Notes: a model not told the origin generated them from the sequence alone. Positions 1 through 12,576 are shown, counted from the first letter of the stretch. The stretch: 64,000 nucleotides of DNA from Hysterangium stoloniferum (GCA_015178975.1 WHVD01000071.1:310001-374000); one strand, 5' to 3'. Numbers and translations: made by a program.

Positions 1-240
1 CTATTGCACTGAAGCCAATAATATCTGCACCTTCTGACCCGGAATTCACGTGCAACGCAGCTCATGGTACCAATACCGTCGCAATTCTTGTTTGCCGCCT
101 GATAAATCAAGGCATCAAGACACAATGGACAGTGCATCATGAACCGGTTCACCATTGAGTGTCTTGAACATTTAGTTTCCCCTGGCCTCCCCTTCCTTTT
201 AGTGGTGGCCACACCTTTCACTGATGTACGAGTAGCATAT
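1..240 (+). pseudogene. Fam-A exon 4 remnant (diverged, cut by window edge)
   Basis: The window opens inside a diverged copy of the last exon of Fam-A (see 2,321-4,188). The shared order is an ALKPIIS-like start, an acidic SDPE step, a TNTVAILV-like helix, then a region ending in VATP/VVATP-like codons near 210-220. Its closest relative is 14,601-14,870, which shares long stretches with it. Stops interrupt the frame. Upstream exons lie outside the window or are lost. Confidence 0.5.
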
Positions 241-2320
241 CCTTCAAACTTGATATCAGAGTTGGAAAAACGAGGTTTTATCTGGTGAACGTCCTGCTCC
301 ATAATTTGACACGATCTTTAATCAGATATCGTCTGCATACCTGGAACAAACTAAGAGGAGGATCTCGTCATTTCTCCTTTTTTAGTTCGTTTTGGAGGAC
401 AATTAAGCATTTCATAAACGTGGGTAACTTGCGGGAATTTCTGAGCGCATACAATCACTTCTTATTCTTATTACAGCTCTGTGCTGAGTCCGTGACGAAC
501 GCTGGGTCAATGACACTTTGAATTCGTAGGACTCGTCATTTGGAATTAATAATTAAATTTATTTTAGGACCCCACGTATGCATCCCTGGGAGCTATTATT
601 TGGGTTGAGAATGGATACAGTCATGTCTTGTGCTCACTGTAACTGTGGTGCATTGGTGACGAGGATTGTGTCGATGATACCTTGAACTTTGGAGGGCTTA
701 TGTTTTGTGACTTACATAATTAAATTTGATTTGGGACTACATATATGTATCTCACAGGCAGCACATGTTCCTGGATTGTTTTTGAATCAGTCTAATGCCG
801 GGTCGATCGTTGCCACTGTCTTTGAACGGAATTCCGGTTGTGTTCCATCATACCGAAGTTGTATTATCGTGCAGAGTGACACCAATGGCATTCTGAATAA
901 ATATATTGCATATTAATTATCCCAAAGATAGTGGGAAGAATATGTTTGCTGTTATGCTACTGCACTGAAGATTATTCCCAGAGCCCAGAGTCATGACATT
1001 ATGGTGTATTACCTTGGCAAGCATCATAGCTTCCGCCCACGTTGTTATACCCATAGCCAATCATCAGCTTATATTTTAGTGTGGACTCAAAGTAGCTCAT
1101 TAATTCCCCGACTGAAAGATTATCAAAACATGAGAAAATGAAAGATGGATTCGGGCCACAAACTCAGAGTTGCAATGGGCGATTATCGTGTGGGAACTAA
1201 GAGGGACTGTTACAGAAACCGGTTTGGAATTCAAAGGACAGTGAAGTGACCACCAATGAAGAGGGCAGAAGGGGGACACGTATAAGCATAGCCCAGCATG
1301 GTGAATCTTGCCATACCGGAATAGGGCAAGTTACGGATGGGTCACAGTTTTTTGATCTTCCTTGTCATAGTTCCGTCGAAGAGCATCCTCTACACATGAA
1401 TAGTGTGAACCTGGGGGGAAACATTCCACTCGGACAGACAGAAAATAATAAGGAGAAAGTGTTGGATTAATATGCCCACTGATGGATACGCCACAACCAG
1501 GGACATTTAAGTTATTCACTTGCGCAGCTCAATGTGTTATAATATACGGCTGTGGGAGCAAGCACAAGGTTCTACACCGGCAATGTGCGACCCCATTATT
1601 GTTTGAGTGTGCATAATCCTCTGTTGCCACACAGCTAGTGTTCTCATGGCATATATAGGTAGTATAGGTTTATTGTAATTATGCTATGCGTTTCCCTCCT
1701 ACGAGTCACAGAGGTCAAACGGAAATTATGATTATCTTTCCTTATGATTCTTTTCGAGAACTGATTTCAACAAATTGAAATCTACCTTGAGAACTCTGGT
1801 ACCCCCTTTGTCTCCCTGAGACATTTCACAAGGTCCAGGCCGCTTGATATGGCGAGGGTGAATGAAGAAATCACATTGCTGTTGAAAGAAAATTAAACAG
1901 GAAGCGCGCAATCTTGCCTGATAAGGTTTAAGGTTCACAGCGCCACCTTGAAGGCAGCAGCCAGGAAGCATCGCTCTTGACGGCATTTATATTATCCTAT
2001 GGCAATGTCGCTTCTTCAATATCAGAAAAGTCGTATTGCTTTCATCTATGATGCTCAAGAACACCAAGAATACTATACTATGGGGTGACGATCTACTAAA
2101 CTATTATTAGATGCTGTGTGACTTCAGCGGGAGGCGGAAGAAAGTACAGAGGTAACTTAGTACACTGGAGCCTGTGGTTCAAGGAAGGTGACGGAACCAG
2201 GAGGGCAGGGATTAATTGCTGTGAACGCTGTGTAATCACGGCCACAAGCTGTACCTTGGTGGAATTAACTCTCCGACTGACTGTGACCCCTTCCTGTCTA
2301 AGTACGACTGCTAACCACCA
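241..2320. repeat. Fam-A upstream segment, copy 1
   Basis: This non-coding-looking stretch recurs in the same order at 5,950-8,250 and 14,880-16,170 and inverted at 10,440-12,300. Recognisable landmarks are a CTGGTGAACGTC...CTGCTCCAT motif (near 280-300), a CTCACAGGCA...TTCCTGGA motif (750-780), a TTGCCACTGTCTT motif (810-830) and the AAACAGGMAGCGCGC motif about 430 bp before the Fam-A start. Short open frames in it (for example 689-916) are not conserved in length between copies. I see no gene I can defend. It probably contains the promoter of the following Fam-A copy. Confidence 0.55.
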
Positions 2321-4188
2321 ATGTCTACTTTCAACGAGATGACGCTGAGGAATCACGATCTGGCAACAGCTGAGTCGGACCTTGAAGGCGTTGAGGAACC
2401 ACCACCCTTAGTTTCCCCAGGTGTATTGAGCTCAACGCAACAGGACCAGATGATTGAGATGGGGATGAGGAAAAGGTTCAGGTTGAAGCTCAAGGAACGA
2501 TGGAGCTGTAACGAACCCGGACATGATTTATGTTATCTGTCGCCCGATGAAGAGCAGCACATACAACTGTCTGCAAATCATATAGAGGCTTGGGTTGAGG
2601 AGTTGGTGAGTAAATTATGATGCCATTTCCATGTTATTTGTATCACGTCCTGCACGTTTCAGTGGCAAGGAGAAACGACCTACCATGACCCACCGAGTGT
2701 TATTAACATGTCTTGGATATACCACAACACGACAAGCAACCTCAGCCCATATCGCAGTCATGCCGAGGACTGGGGAATGGTCTCACAGTATGTCGGGACA
2801 TCTTCAATGATCGACATTGGCCCCGGGTATTTCTGTGGAGTCGGTTTGGAAAGGGTTGGGATGAAAGTCCTTCACATTGCCAAGACAGCTTCGCTGATCG
2901 CGAAGCTGACAATATATCAGCACATCACAAGTCGATTTCGTCAAGACGACGGGGCCTTTAGAAAATTTCTACACCAGCATATCACGCCTGCAATAATGGG
3001 AAGACTCGTTCAAGAGAGTGTGGATTTATTGAGGTAGGGATAACTCAGCGTCAATCTTGAATACACTCGAAATACTGACGTTTTCGCAGACCCACATATC
3101 CAGGGCATATTCGGAGAAGAGCGGTGACGGTTTTAAACAATTTCCCAGTCTATTTACGGTGGAGGAGGAAAGGTCACACTACCCAGCTTATGGCATCTTT
3201 GGGGTCGGCCTTCTTATGGTCTCCCGGTGTCTATTGGTCAGATAGAGACGCGTCAACTGCGATTACGTCATCACTTTACAACGTTTTAGTCAAGTCGCCG
3301 CTGCACACCAATTTTGATGAGGTTGCATCGACATTTATTATACACATTGCCGGTTTTCTAAAAGGATTTCATGATCACTCACCCCTTTGGCCCCTTGTGT
3401 ATATCGTGGAAGCGGTCTGCCACGTGCGCCAACTATCTGTAGAGGAGCTCAGAGCGATCAGAGGTTACATTGAAAGCTGGTTACAACCGTGCGTCACGAC
3501 ATCACACATCAGGTCATCCAGCCAGAGCCATAACAAACAGACTCACCGGCAACTATCTCTCCATTCTGACGTTCCTATACGGCTTCTCGTGTGTTGAATC
3601 GACCAAGATTCATGGTTTCGAGATATTGCTGGAGCTGTATTGAAGGTATTAGTGGACTACACAAATATTCATATGTCGTCATTGTCACGTCATGTCGGTT
3701 TGAGCACATCAAATTCCCTATTTTGGAGTATTTACTGCTTTAAAACCTTCTTCGACGACAGCACGCTTCTCTCAGATCACGTGAACCAGGTGGATGTCGT
3801 TTCTTCGTTCATTGGACCCATCGTGCGGTACGTTCACAATATTTGACTTTCTAGCACCGTCTTACATCCGCCTACGACACTTTCCTACAGCCTGATTCTG
3901 ACCCACATGGTTCCAAATTGGGATCTCCTCTGGTGTGGGGAGCACATAATCGCGTTGACTCTGAAGCTGATAGCTGGATCTTCCGACCCCGAATCCGCGT
4001 GTACCACGGTGCGCAGCCTCGATCCCATCGCCATTCTCATTTTACTCCTTCCACATTGTGACATAATGCGCGGCTCTACCAATGACGAATACATCCGTTC
4101 CCGCCTTGAGTGTTTGGATTCCACCGTGCGTTCCTTCCTTTGTTTCGTTGCGACACCTTCCACTCGTGTGTCCGTGGGTTCTAACTAG
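2321..4188 (+). pseudogene. Fam-A copy A: four-exon gene with one premature stop
   Basis: I do not recognise the product. Four exons can be drawn: 2,321-2,605, 2,663-3,033, 3,090-3,827 and 3,891-4,188. The introns are 57, 56 and 63 nt with GTGAGT, GTAGGG and GTACGT donors and TTTCAG, TTCGCAG and CCTACAG acceptors. The exons total 1,692 nt, exactly 564 codons, so all phases agree. The only break is TGA at 3,595-3,597, where minus-strand copies D and E read TGC. Residues 1-95 (exon 1) are acidic and contain a CNEPGHDLCYL motif. Exon 2 has an AEDWG motif and an amphipathic stretch. Exon 3 has hydrophobic helices around LWPLVYIVE. Exon 4 has a LLPHCDIM motif. There is no signal peptide or clear membrane span. 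Copies B-E confirm the exon borders by conserving protein frame across splice sites. A selenocysteine or readthrough explanation for the TGA is unlikely; decay is simpler. Confidence 0.7.
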
Positions 4189-4690
4189 ACGCCGATATGA
4201 GTGTTGGGGAAGCACAGTTGCCCTGACAGAGGTACTGCACCATTCATTGGAAACACTTCATAATAATTTCTCTTCGATAATGCGACACATCTCAACCAAA
4301 CCAGCAGGAGCCTAATTGCGTCACCCTTTATTCAATCCACTTTGTAGCCGGGGTTGCATATGTTATAAAGATATATGATTGGAGCCGGTGTACGAACGCA
4401 TATAGTCACCTTGTATCATCGCTGGCAGTTCTTCTGTTGTCCCCACACATGTGTTAAATACATTTGAGCGGACTAGTCATGCTTGGACTAACCTCCGAAT
4501 GAGCGACATGTGATTTAAATAAGATATTATAGAAGGTCTGAAAAAAGCCTCCCCCGTCCCCATTTCGATGCATGTCTCGTTCACGCTCATTTTCCCTTCA
4601 TGCCAGTGTTGAATCGACAGGATCCATGATCTTAGAACCGACGTCCTTCACAATGTGCAAGGCACTGTTGGGTGAATTCCTTCAGCTAAT
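4189..4690. repeat. Fam-A downstream segment
   Basis: About 450 bp following the Fam-A stop. It recurs after other exon 4 copies at 10,133-10,430, 14,297-14,450, 28,824-29,160 and 39,920-40,460, and inverted at 18,360-18,517. It includes an AACCAAACCAG motif and ATAAAGATATAT, which could serve as a 3' UTR/poly(A) region. No gene is visible. Confidence 0.5.
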
Positions 4691-5960
4691 TCTACTTCAT
4701 TGAATACTTGAAAGGAAAGCTGCGATGGGTCGCGACATGCATACAGTCACTTTTCACCCTCGCTGCGAGCTTATCAGGTTCCTCGCATTTATGCCATACA
4801 TCCGTTGAATACACTTGCGGACACCACCAGTGTCTAGACTGCCATTCTATTTATAAAAGAGAATCATTTAAAACAGACCGTGGATTTGAGTGTTGAATGA
4901 AGCTACATAATTTGACTCGATTTAAAGGCGAAGATGTAATGATCGCTGCGAGGTTCTCTAGACTGGTATTGAATATATTGCGAGCACTGACCGTAGCTGC
5001 AGTCATATCGGATTTACTAGCGATAAAAATTTCAATGGCATACCACTAGGATGTGTTGTCAAAGGAGGCCGTGCCACCTTTATTCTTGTCTTGTTTGTTT
5101 GCGAGAAGAGGAAGCCGGGCCAAGCCATGGGACAACACGATGATCAAAATACCAGCACTTCTCATCAGTCATCACCTTTCACATTGGATGAGAGAAGGTA
5201 GCTCGTGGTTCCAATCAAGTAAGACCTGACAGATAGCCACGACGACCGGGCCCATGGAGGAGCCAATCCACGGGAAATCTCGTTTATGTTGTGTCTCAAA
5301 ATTTCAGTCGTTCGCCTCACACGACACGCGAGGAAAATTTATTTTACTCGCTATCCAGACATTTCCCCTGCTCCTCCCATTTCAGGTGACTGGAGATAAT
5401 TCCACCAATTGACATTTCGAATTAGTTCATTTCGAGTCTGAACAAGACAGACAATAATACGACTTAATCGTTTTACTATGTGTACCCAAGCATGAATAAT
5501 TAAATGCGCGGTTTACTAATACGACCCTGACCACTTCGCATCACCAAGGATATTCAAGTTCGACCCTCAACCACATCGAGAAAGTCCGCTCGGACATCCT
5601 CTTGGATATTCCAACCGACTTGCCAACTCTAGTCATCTTCCTTTCTTTGCTCATGTCTCCCAGAAGATGTAAGTCGCTTGATATGGAAAGGGTACACGAG
5701 GAATCCAGTCCTCATTTGCGCGATAAATAATTCTTTAAACTCAATGTCTTGTGGAAACAATATTGATAGTATGGATGAGGTCAAGAGCAGCCGATGAGGA
5801 CCGGTCAAGATGGCATCTCTGTATTTATACTTATTATTATTATCCATGTCAACATGATTACTCAAATGACAGCCTGATTGACTGTATAATTATAGCATTT
5901 ATGAACTCTAGAGAGTCATCGCACAGACGTACTATTATCTGCCACGGGTGCACGGGAATG
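4691..5960. repeat. Block Y, copy 1
   Basis: A segment of roughly 1.2 kb shared with 29,160-30,290 (same strand) and, in part, with 24,790-25,530 (inverted). It contains the small signal-peptide-like frame at 4,939-5,049. A minus-strand open frame (5,865-5,629) is partly conserved at 30,270-30,050 but without a continuous frame. The right end (from about 5,870) runs into the inverted-repeat arm. Confidence 0.5.
4939..5049 (+). CDS. Small signal-peptide-like ORF or first exon, copy 1
   Basis: A 36-codon frame that begins MIAARFSRL, followed by a hydrophobic stretch (LNILRALTVAAVISDLLAI), as expected for a secretory signal or a membrane anchor. The same start and hydrophobic core recur at 29,450-29,686 (+, 78 codons) and 25,299-25,189 (-). 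In all three the frame differs soon after SMAYH/SMAYQ, so this may be exon 1 of a longer gene. No downstream exon could be assigned. Function unknown. Confidence 0.3.
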   Translation: MIAARFSRLVLNILRALTVAAVISDLLAIKISMAYH

Positions 5961-7910
5961 TCGCGGAGGCTACGAAATTGGTTTGATAAATTAGGACGAT
6001 TCTGTGAGAGTATCTTGGGGGCTGGAATATTAAATGAGGGTCAATGGGCACATTTAAACGTGAAGGGAATGGCATGCAGTATATCCTCTGCAAGCACAGT
6101 CCCCGCATTCTAGCTGGAAATTGACTCTTCCTCTGCCTTACTCATGAAAGTGGAGCATGCCCTCCTGCTGAGCATGTACAGAGAAGCTGTATTACGTTGA
6201 AATATAACCTCAAGAACTTGACAGCTGCTACATTATGCCGTGACAATTTACCAAACTACTCCTAGCTGTCATGTGTGCGCTTCGAAGTAGACGATCTCAC
6301 TTGTGTCGCAGTAGCATCTTCTTCGAACTCCATATCAGTGTTGGAAAGAGGGTGTTTAACCTGGTGAACGTCTTGCTCCATCACTCGACACGATCTCAAC
6401 CCACGTAACGCCGACATGCTTGGAACAAACTAACTGGAGGATATTATTATTTTCCTTTTGTCAATTACTTTGGAGGGCGAATAAATATTGAATAAACCCG
6501 CAAAGTTTGAGGCAATTTGAGAGCACTTCTTCAGTGCTGAGTCCGTGACGAAAACTGCATCGATGATACCTCAGAATGCTTTGAGATTCTTGGTTTTTGA
6601 CTAATAGCTATATATATTGTAGGATTACATGTGTACATCTCAGCGGTAACAGTTATTCCTGGACCATTTTTGAGCCGAACAGAGATGCATCAGGGATTTT
6701 GTAATTTCTACACCTATTATGTAGACTCCCTAGCCACCCTACACTTCCTAGATCTATAGTAAGCTTTCTACCGACTAGTAACTAGGGATTTCGCGAAAGT
6801 AGTGTATCTAACCGAGTCGAGCCGAGCTAGCTAGCTCTCCTAGATGGCTCTAGACAATATAGACGACATACTTACTGATCTTCCCGCTTTCCTGATGTGG
6901 TCAGGAATGTTTAAACCAATCCGAGACGAGGTGCGACCATTGCCACTGTCTTCAAGGGAGTTGCTGTCATTTTCGGTCTTGCCCCAGGATACTTAAGTTT
7001 CATTGGAGTCGAGAGTGATCCCAACGGTAATCTGATGAAATATTTTTGTTGCTATGCTACTGCACTGATGATTAACCCCAGATTCATTACATTATGTTGC
7101 ATTACCTTGGCAAGTACCATATCCTATACTCATCTGGTGATTAAAATAGCCATCAATCAGCTAAGAAGTTCGTATGAACTTACAGACTTCATTATTTCCC
7201 CGATTAACAATCGCGAAAAATCAGAAAATGAAGCATTGATTGGGGCGACACACTGAGATTTTCAATGACTGACCATCATGTGGCATAGGAGCGGGACCAT
7301 GACAGCCACCTTTGTAAAGCTCAACGTGGAGTGGGCAGCAACGAAGGGGCAGGTGAGATGACAGGCATACGGCGCGTGTAAGCAGAGCGGAGAATGAGAA
7401 CTCTGTAAATATCGGAAGGACTCCGCCTACAATAGTTCAAACTACGGGTGGGTCACAATTATTGATTTACCTCGTCATCGTAGCATCAAATAATCATATC
7501 CAAATATTCCACTCAGTCAGACAGGTAATAATAAGGCGAGCGGTAAGTAAGTATTACCTGACAGGGATTATACATCCAATTTCTTAATAAAAACTCTGAT
7601 TGACGCACCATAATCAAATAATTCCAAGTTAGACTTTTATGTACCTCAATGAATTCTACAATGAGAACTTTGGGGTCTTACCTCACTCTGAGTCTAGCTC
7701 AGACGTTGCACAAATTCAAGCCGATTGATATGACAAGGTGAAGGAAGAAATCACGTTGCTTACCAGTAACCAGACAAGATTATCACTTGCCCTGGGTTTC
7801 TCCTCGTTGAAAGTTTTAATACAATTAAACAGGCAGCGCGCATTGGCTGCAAAAGGTTTGAGGTTGACAACGCCAACTTAAAAGCAGCAGTGGGTAAGTA
7901 TCGCTCTGGA
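5870..7910 (+). repeat. Left arm of about 2.1-kb inverted repeat around Fam-A copy B
   Basis: This arm reappears in reverse complement at 10,440-12,540. By eye the outer ends match (CCTGATTGAC...CTATAATTAT...GAACTCTAGAGAGTC on this strand), as do many inner anchors, including GAAATATTTTTRTTGCTATGC and the AAACAGGCAGC inner end. The arm contains weak open frames: 5,751-6,113, and 7,035-7,256 with hydrophobic IAI/LASTIS segments. They are disrupted between arms, so I do not call genes. It also holds Fam-A upstream sequence. Confidence 0.7.
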
Positions 7911-8261
7911 CTGCATTTATATTATCCATGGCAATGGTTTCTCGAATATCAGAAAAGCCGTGTTGCCTTCAACTCTGACGCTCAATAATCCCCGAAATAC
8001 TATATTATAGGGTGACAGTTGTCTAAACTATTATGAGATGCTGTGTGATCCTTCAGCGAAAGGTGAAAGAAAGTAGTAAGGTACCTAAGTGCACTGGAGC
8101 CTATTTAGTTCAAGGAAGGTGAAGGGACTTTGCTTACTAAGGCAGGGATGACATGGTGTGAATCCTGTGTAAGCACAGCCACAAGTCTGTAGACACTCCG
8201 ACTGACTGCGCCATAAAGCCCCGGCACTCCCTTCTAGTGTAAACACCACTACTACGCACAA

Positions 8262-10132
8262 ATGGCTACTTTCAATGAGAGAACTCTGGGCAATAACGAT
8301 GAGACAACGGTTGAGGCTTACCTTGAAGGGGTTGCGGAGCTACCACCTTTAGTTTCCCCAGGTGTATTGAGTTCAGAGCAACGGGACCAGATAACCAAGA
8401 CGGGGATGAGACAGATATTCAGAGAGAAGCTCCGAGAACGATGGGGTTGTAACGAACCCGGTCATGATTTGTGTTATCTGGTCCCCGATCACGAGCAGCA
8501 CATCAAACTGTCTGCAAACCATATAGAGATTTGGGTGGACGAGTGGGTGAGTAAAGTATAATGCTCTTTCCATGCGATCTGTGACACATGCAGCACATCT
8601 CAGTGTCAAGGAGAAACTACCTGCCATGACCCACCCACTGTCGTTAAGATATCTACCAACACGACATCCAATTTCAGCCCATACCGCTGGCATGCCGAGG
8701 ACTGGGGAATTATCTCACGGTATCATGGGACATCGTCGAGTGTTGAATTTAGCCCCGGGTATTACTGTGGAGTCGGTATGGAAAGGCTTGGGATGAAAGT
8801 CCTTCACAGTGCCAAAACAGCTTCGCTGATGGCAAAGCTGACAATATACCAGCAAATCATGAGTCGATTGGATAGAGAAAACCGGGCCTTTAGCAGGTTA
8901 CTACACAAGCATCTCACGCTGCCAAGACTGGGAAGACTAGTCCAAGAAAGTATTGATTTAGTGAGGTAGGGATAACCCGGCGTCAATCATTAATACCCTT
9001 AAAATACTCATATCTGAGTCGTAGACCTACATATCCGCTTCAAATTCGGAAACGAGCGTGGATGGTTTTAAATTCGTCCTTATTTTATTCACCCCCCAAT
9101 ATACAGCGGAGTAACAAAGGTCACACTACCCATGTTATGAGATGTTTGGCTAGGGGCTTCCGGGGGTGTCCCGGCGTTCATTGGAGAGATAGAGACTCAA
9201 CTGCGATTACCTCATCACTTTACAACAGTTTAGTCAAGTCGCCGCTGCACACCAACTTGGATGAGGTCGCATCAATATATATCATAAACATCGCCAGTTC
9301 TCTAACATATCGTAATCCCTCACCCATTCTCGTCCTCGTGTATATCGTGGAAACGATCTGCAACATGCGTCAGCTATCCGTAGCGGAGCTCACGGCGATT
9401 AAAGGTTTCATTGAATTGTGGTTACAACCGTGCGTCTCGACATGTCAACATATCACCCTGCCCACCCAAACCATAACAGAGATAATCACCCACAACGACT
9501 TCACTTGGATAAACATCCTATACGGCTTCTCGTGTGTTGCATCCGCCAAGATGCATCGTTTCGAGATATTGCTGGAGCTGTATTGAAGTCTTTATTGGAC
9601 GACATAAACATTCATATAGCGTCATTGTCACGTTATATTGATTGGAAGACATCAGATACCCTGTGTCAGAGTATTCAATGCTTGAAAACCTTCTTCGACG
9701 ACGGTACGCTTCTTACCGAGCACATCAACCAGCTGAATGTCATTTGTTCGTTCATTGGTCCCATCGTAAGGTATGTTCACAATATTCTACCTTCCAGCAC
9801 CGTCTTACATCGGCCGATGAAACTTTCCTACCAGCCTGATTCTGACGTACACGATTCCGAATTTGGATCTCCTATTTTGTGGTTATGCCATAATCACGTT
9901 GACTCTGAAGCTGATAGCTGGATCTTCCGAGCCCGAATCCGCGTGTACCACAGTGCGCCGCCTCGATACCATCCCCATCGTTCTTCCTCTTCTTCCACAC
10001 TGTGACATAATGAGCGGTTCGACTGATCGCCAATTCATTAGTTACCTGGTTGACCGTTTAGACTTCACCGCACGTTCCTTCCTTTGCGTGGTCGCCACAC
10101 CTTCCACTCGTTTGTTGGTAGGGCCTCATTAG
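8262..10132 (+). pseudogene. Fam-A copy B: four exons, one-base deletion in exon 3
   Basis: The exons parallel copy A: 8,262-8,546, 8,604-8,965, 9,025-9,770 and 9,835-10,132. Introns are 57, 59 and 64 nt (GTGAGT...TCTCAG, GTAGGG...TCGTAG, GTATGT...TACCAG). Exon 1 carries WGCNEPGHDLCYL. Exon 2 has CQGETTCHDPP, then AEDWGIIS and YYCGVGMERLGMKVLHSA. Exon 4 starts in phase 2 and ends LLVGPH at TAG 10,130-10,132. The exon total is 1,691 nt, one short. The missing base lies near 9,490, where copy E has ACCCCAC and this copy ACCCAC. Without it the reading changes to a false ending GFSCVASAKM...ELY. Apart from that base the copy is open throughout. Function unknown. Confidence 0.7.
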
Positions 10133-10430
10133 ACGCCCATTTGAGTGTTAGGGACACACGGTTCCCTGACAAAGGTCTTGCACCGTCGATTGGAAAAATT
10201 TCCTAATCATTCTCTGACACATATCAATCAAACCAGGAGGATCCCAATAGCGTCGCCCTTATTTAAACCTATTTTGCAGCCGGTGTTCCAGATGTTATAA
10301 AGATATATAATTTGAGCCAATGTAAGAGCGCATATAGTCACTTTTGTATTATCGCCGCAAGTTCTGCAGTTGTCCCCATACATGTTTTAAATACATTTGA
10401 GGGCACTAGTGATTGCGGATTGCCATGGAT
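10133..10430. repeat. Fam-A downstream segment, copy 2
   Basis: Continues the homology seen after copy A (4,189-4,500), including CCTGACARAGGT and the CAACCAAACCAG-like stretch. It ends where the inverted-repeat right arm begins. No gene seen. Confidence 0.5.
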
Positions 10431-10439
10431 AATATAAAT

Positions 10440-12540
10440 GCAGGCCAATGCGATCCTTAGTCGCTGCTGCTTTCAAGTTGGCATTGTGAACTTCAAACCT
10501 TTCTCAGGGAGTGCACGCTGCCTGTTTATCAAAGGTTTCAACGAATAGAAACCCAGGGCAATTGATAGTCTACTCGGGTTAATGGTAAACAACGTGACTT
10601 CTTCCTTTACCTTGGCACATCAACCGGCTTGAAGTTGTGCAACGTCTGAGCTAGACACAGAGTGAGATAAGACCAAAGTTCTCATTGTAGAATCCATTCA
10701 GGTACACAAGGGTCTAACGTGGAATTATTGTGATTATGGTGCGTCAATCAGAAGTCTTATTAAGAAATTGCATGTATAATCCCTGACAGGTAATACTTAC
10801 TTACTCTTAGCCTTATTATTACCTGTCTGACTGAGTGGAATATTTCTCCCCGAGGTGACGCTCTCGATCCATGGATATGATTATTTGATGCTACGATGAC
10901 GAGGGAGGTCAATAATTGTCACCCACCCGTAGTTTGAACTATTGTAGGCGGAGTCTTTCCAATATGTACAGAGTCCACATGCCCGGCTACGCTTACACGC
11001 GTCCTTAGTCTGTCATCTCACCTGCTCCTTCGTTGCTACCCACTCCACGAGCTTCACAAAGGTGGCCTTAATGGTCCTTCTCCTATCCCACATGATGGTC
11101 ATTCATTGCAAGTCTCAGTGTGTGGCCCCAGTCAATGCTTCATTTTCTGATTTTTCATGATTGTTAATCAGGGAAATAATGAAGTCTGTAGGTTCAAACA
11201 AACTTTTTAGTTAATTGATGGATATTGTTATTACCAAATGGGTATAGATATGGTGCTTGCTAAAGTAATGCACCACAATGTAATGAATCTGGGGTTAATC
11301 ATCAGTGCAGCAGCATAGCAATAAAAATATTTCATTACATTCCCGTTTGGGTCACTCTCGACTCCAATGAAACTTGAGTATCCTGGGGTAAGACCGAAAA
11401 TGACAGCAATTCCCGTGAAAGACAGTGGCAATGGTCGCACCTAGTCTTGGATTGTTTTAAACATTCCTTACCACATCAGGAAAGTGGGAGGATCAGTAAG
11501 TATGCCAAGTATATTGTCCAGAGCTATCTAGGAGAGCTAACTAGCTCGGCTAGACTCGGCTGCACACACTACTTTGGCGACAATCATATTTACTAGTCGG
11601 TATAAGAGCTTCCTATAGATCTAGGGAGGCTAGGGAGGCTAGGGAGTCTACATAATGGGTGTAGACCTTCCCAAATCCCTGATGTAGTTCATCTCCGTTC
11701 GGTTCAAAAATTATCCAGGAACAATTGTTGTCGCTGAGATGTACACATGCAATCCTACAATATATATATCTATTAGTCAAAAACCAAGAATCTCACAACT
11801 TCTGAGGTATTATCGACGTAGCTTTCGTCACGGGCTCAGCAATAAGCAGCAATATGAATAAGAAGTGATTGTGCGTGCCCCCAAATTGCCTCAAACATTG
11901 CGGGTTTATTCAATAATCATTCTCCCTCCAAAGCGATTGAACAAAGGGGAATGATGATATCCTCCTGTTAGTTTGTTCCAAGTATGTAGGCGTTATGTGA
12001 TTTGAAATATTGTCGAATGATGGAGCAAGACGTTCGCCAGGTCAAACAACCTCTTTCCAACGCTGATATGGAGTTCGAAGAAGATGCTACTGCTACACCA
12101 GTGAGGCCGTGTACTTCGAAGCGCACAAATGACACCTAGGAGTAGTTTGGTGATTTGTCACGGAATAATATAGCAGCTTTGCAGTTCTTGAGGTTATATT
12201 TCAACGGAATCCAGCTTCTCTGTACATTCTCAGCAGGAGGGCATGCTACACTTTCATGATTCAGGAAGAGGGAGAGTCAATTTGCAGCTAGAATGCTGGG
12301 ACTGCGCTTGCAGAGGATATATCGCATTTCATTCCCTTCATTTTTAAATGATATTCCAGCCCCCAAGATACCCCCACAGCATCGTCCTAATTTATTACAC
12401 TAATTTCGTAGCCTACGTGACATCCCCGTACACCCGTGGCAGATAATCGTATGTCTGTGCGATGACTCTCTAGAGTTCATAAATGCTATAATTATAAAGT
12501 CAATCAGGCTGTGATGTGAGTAATCATGTTGACATGCAAA
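10440..12540 (-). repeat. Right arm of inverted repeat around Fam-A copy B
   Basis: Reverse complement of 5,870-7,910. The minus-strand frame 11,440-11,231 is the counterpart of 7,035-7,256 and shares a GVESDPNGN motif and the ALMINPRFITL core, but starts and stops differ. The two arms differ by many substitutions and small indels, so the duplication is not recent. Confidence 0.7.
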
Positions 12541-12576
12541 ATAGCAACCATGTTCCCCCAACACTCATATCGGTGG

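Noticed and set aside
9418-10005. 195-codon frame across intron 3 of Fam-A copy B
   Set aside because: It reads through the 64-nt intron (GTATGT...TACCAG) and then exon 4 in the wrong frame; the spliced phase-2 join gives the frame conserved in copies A and E.
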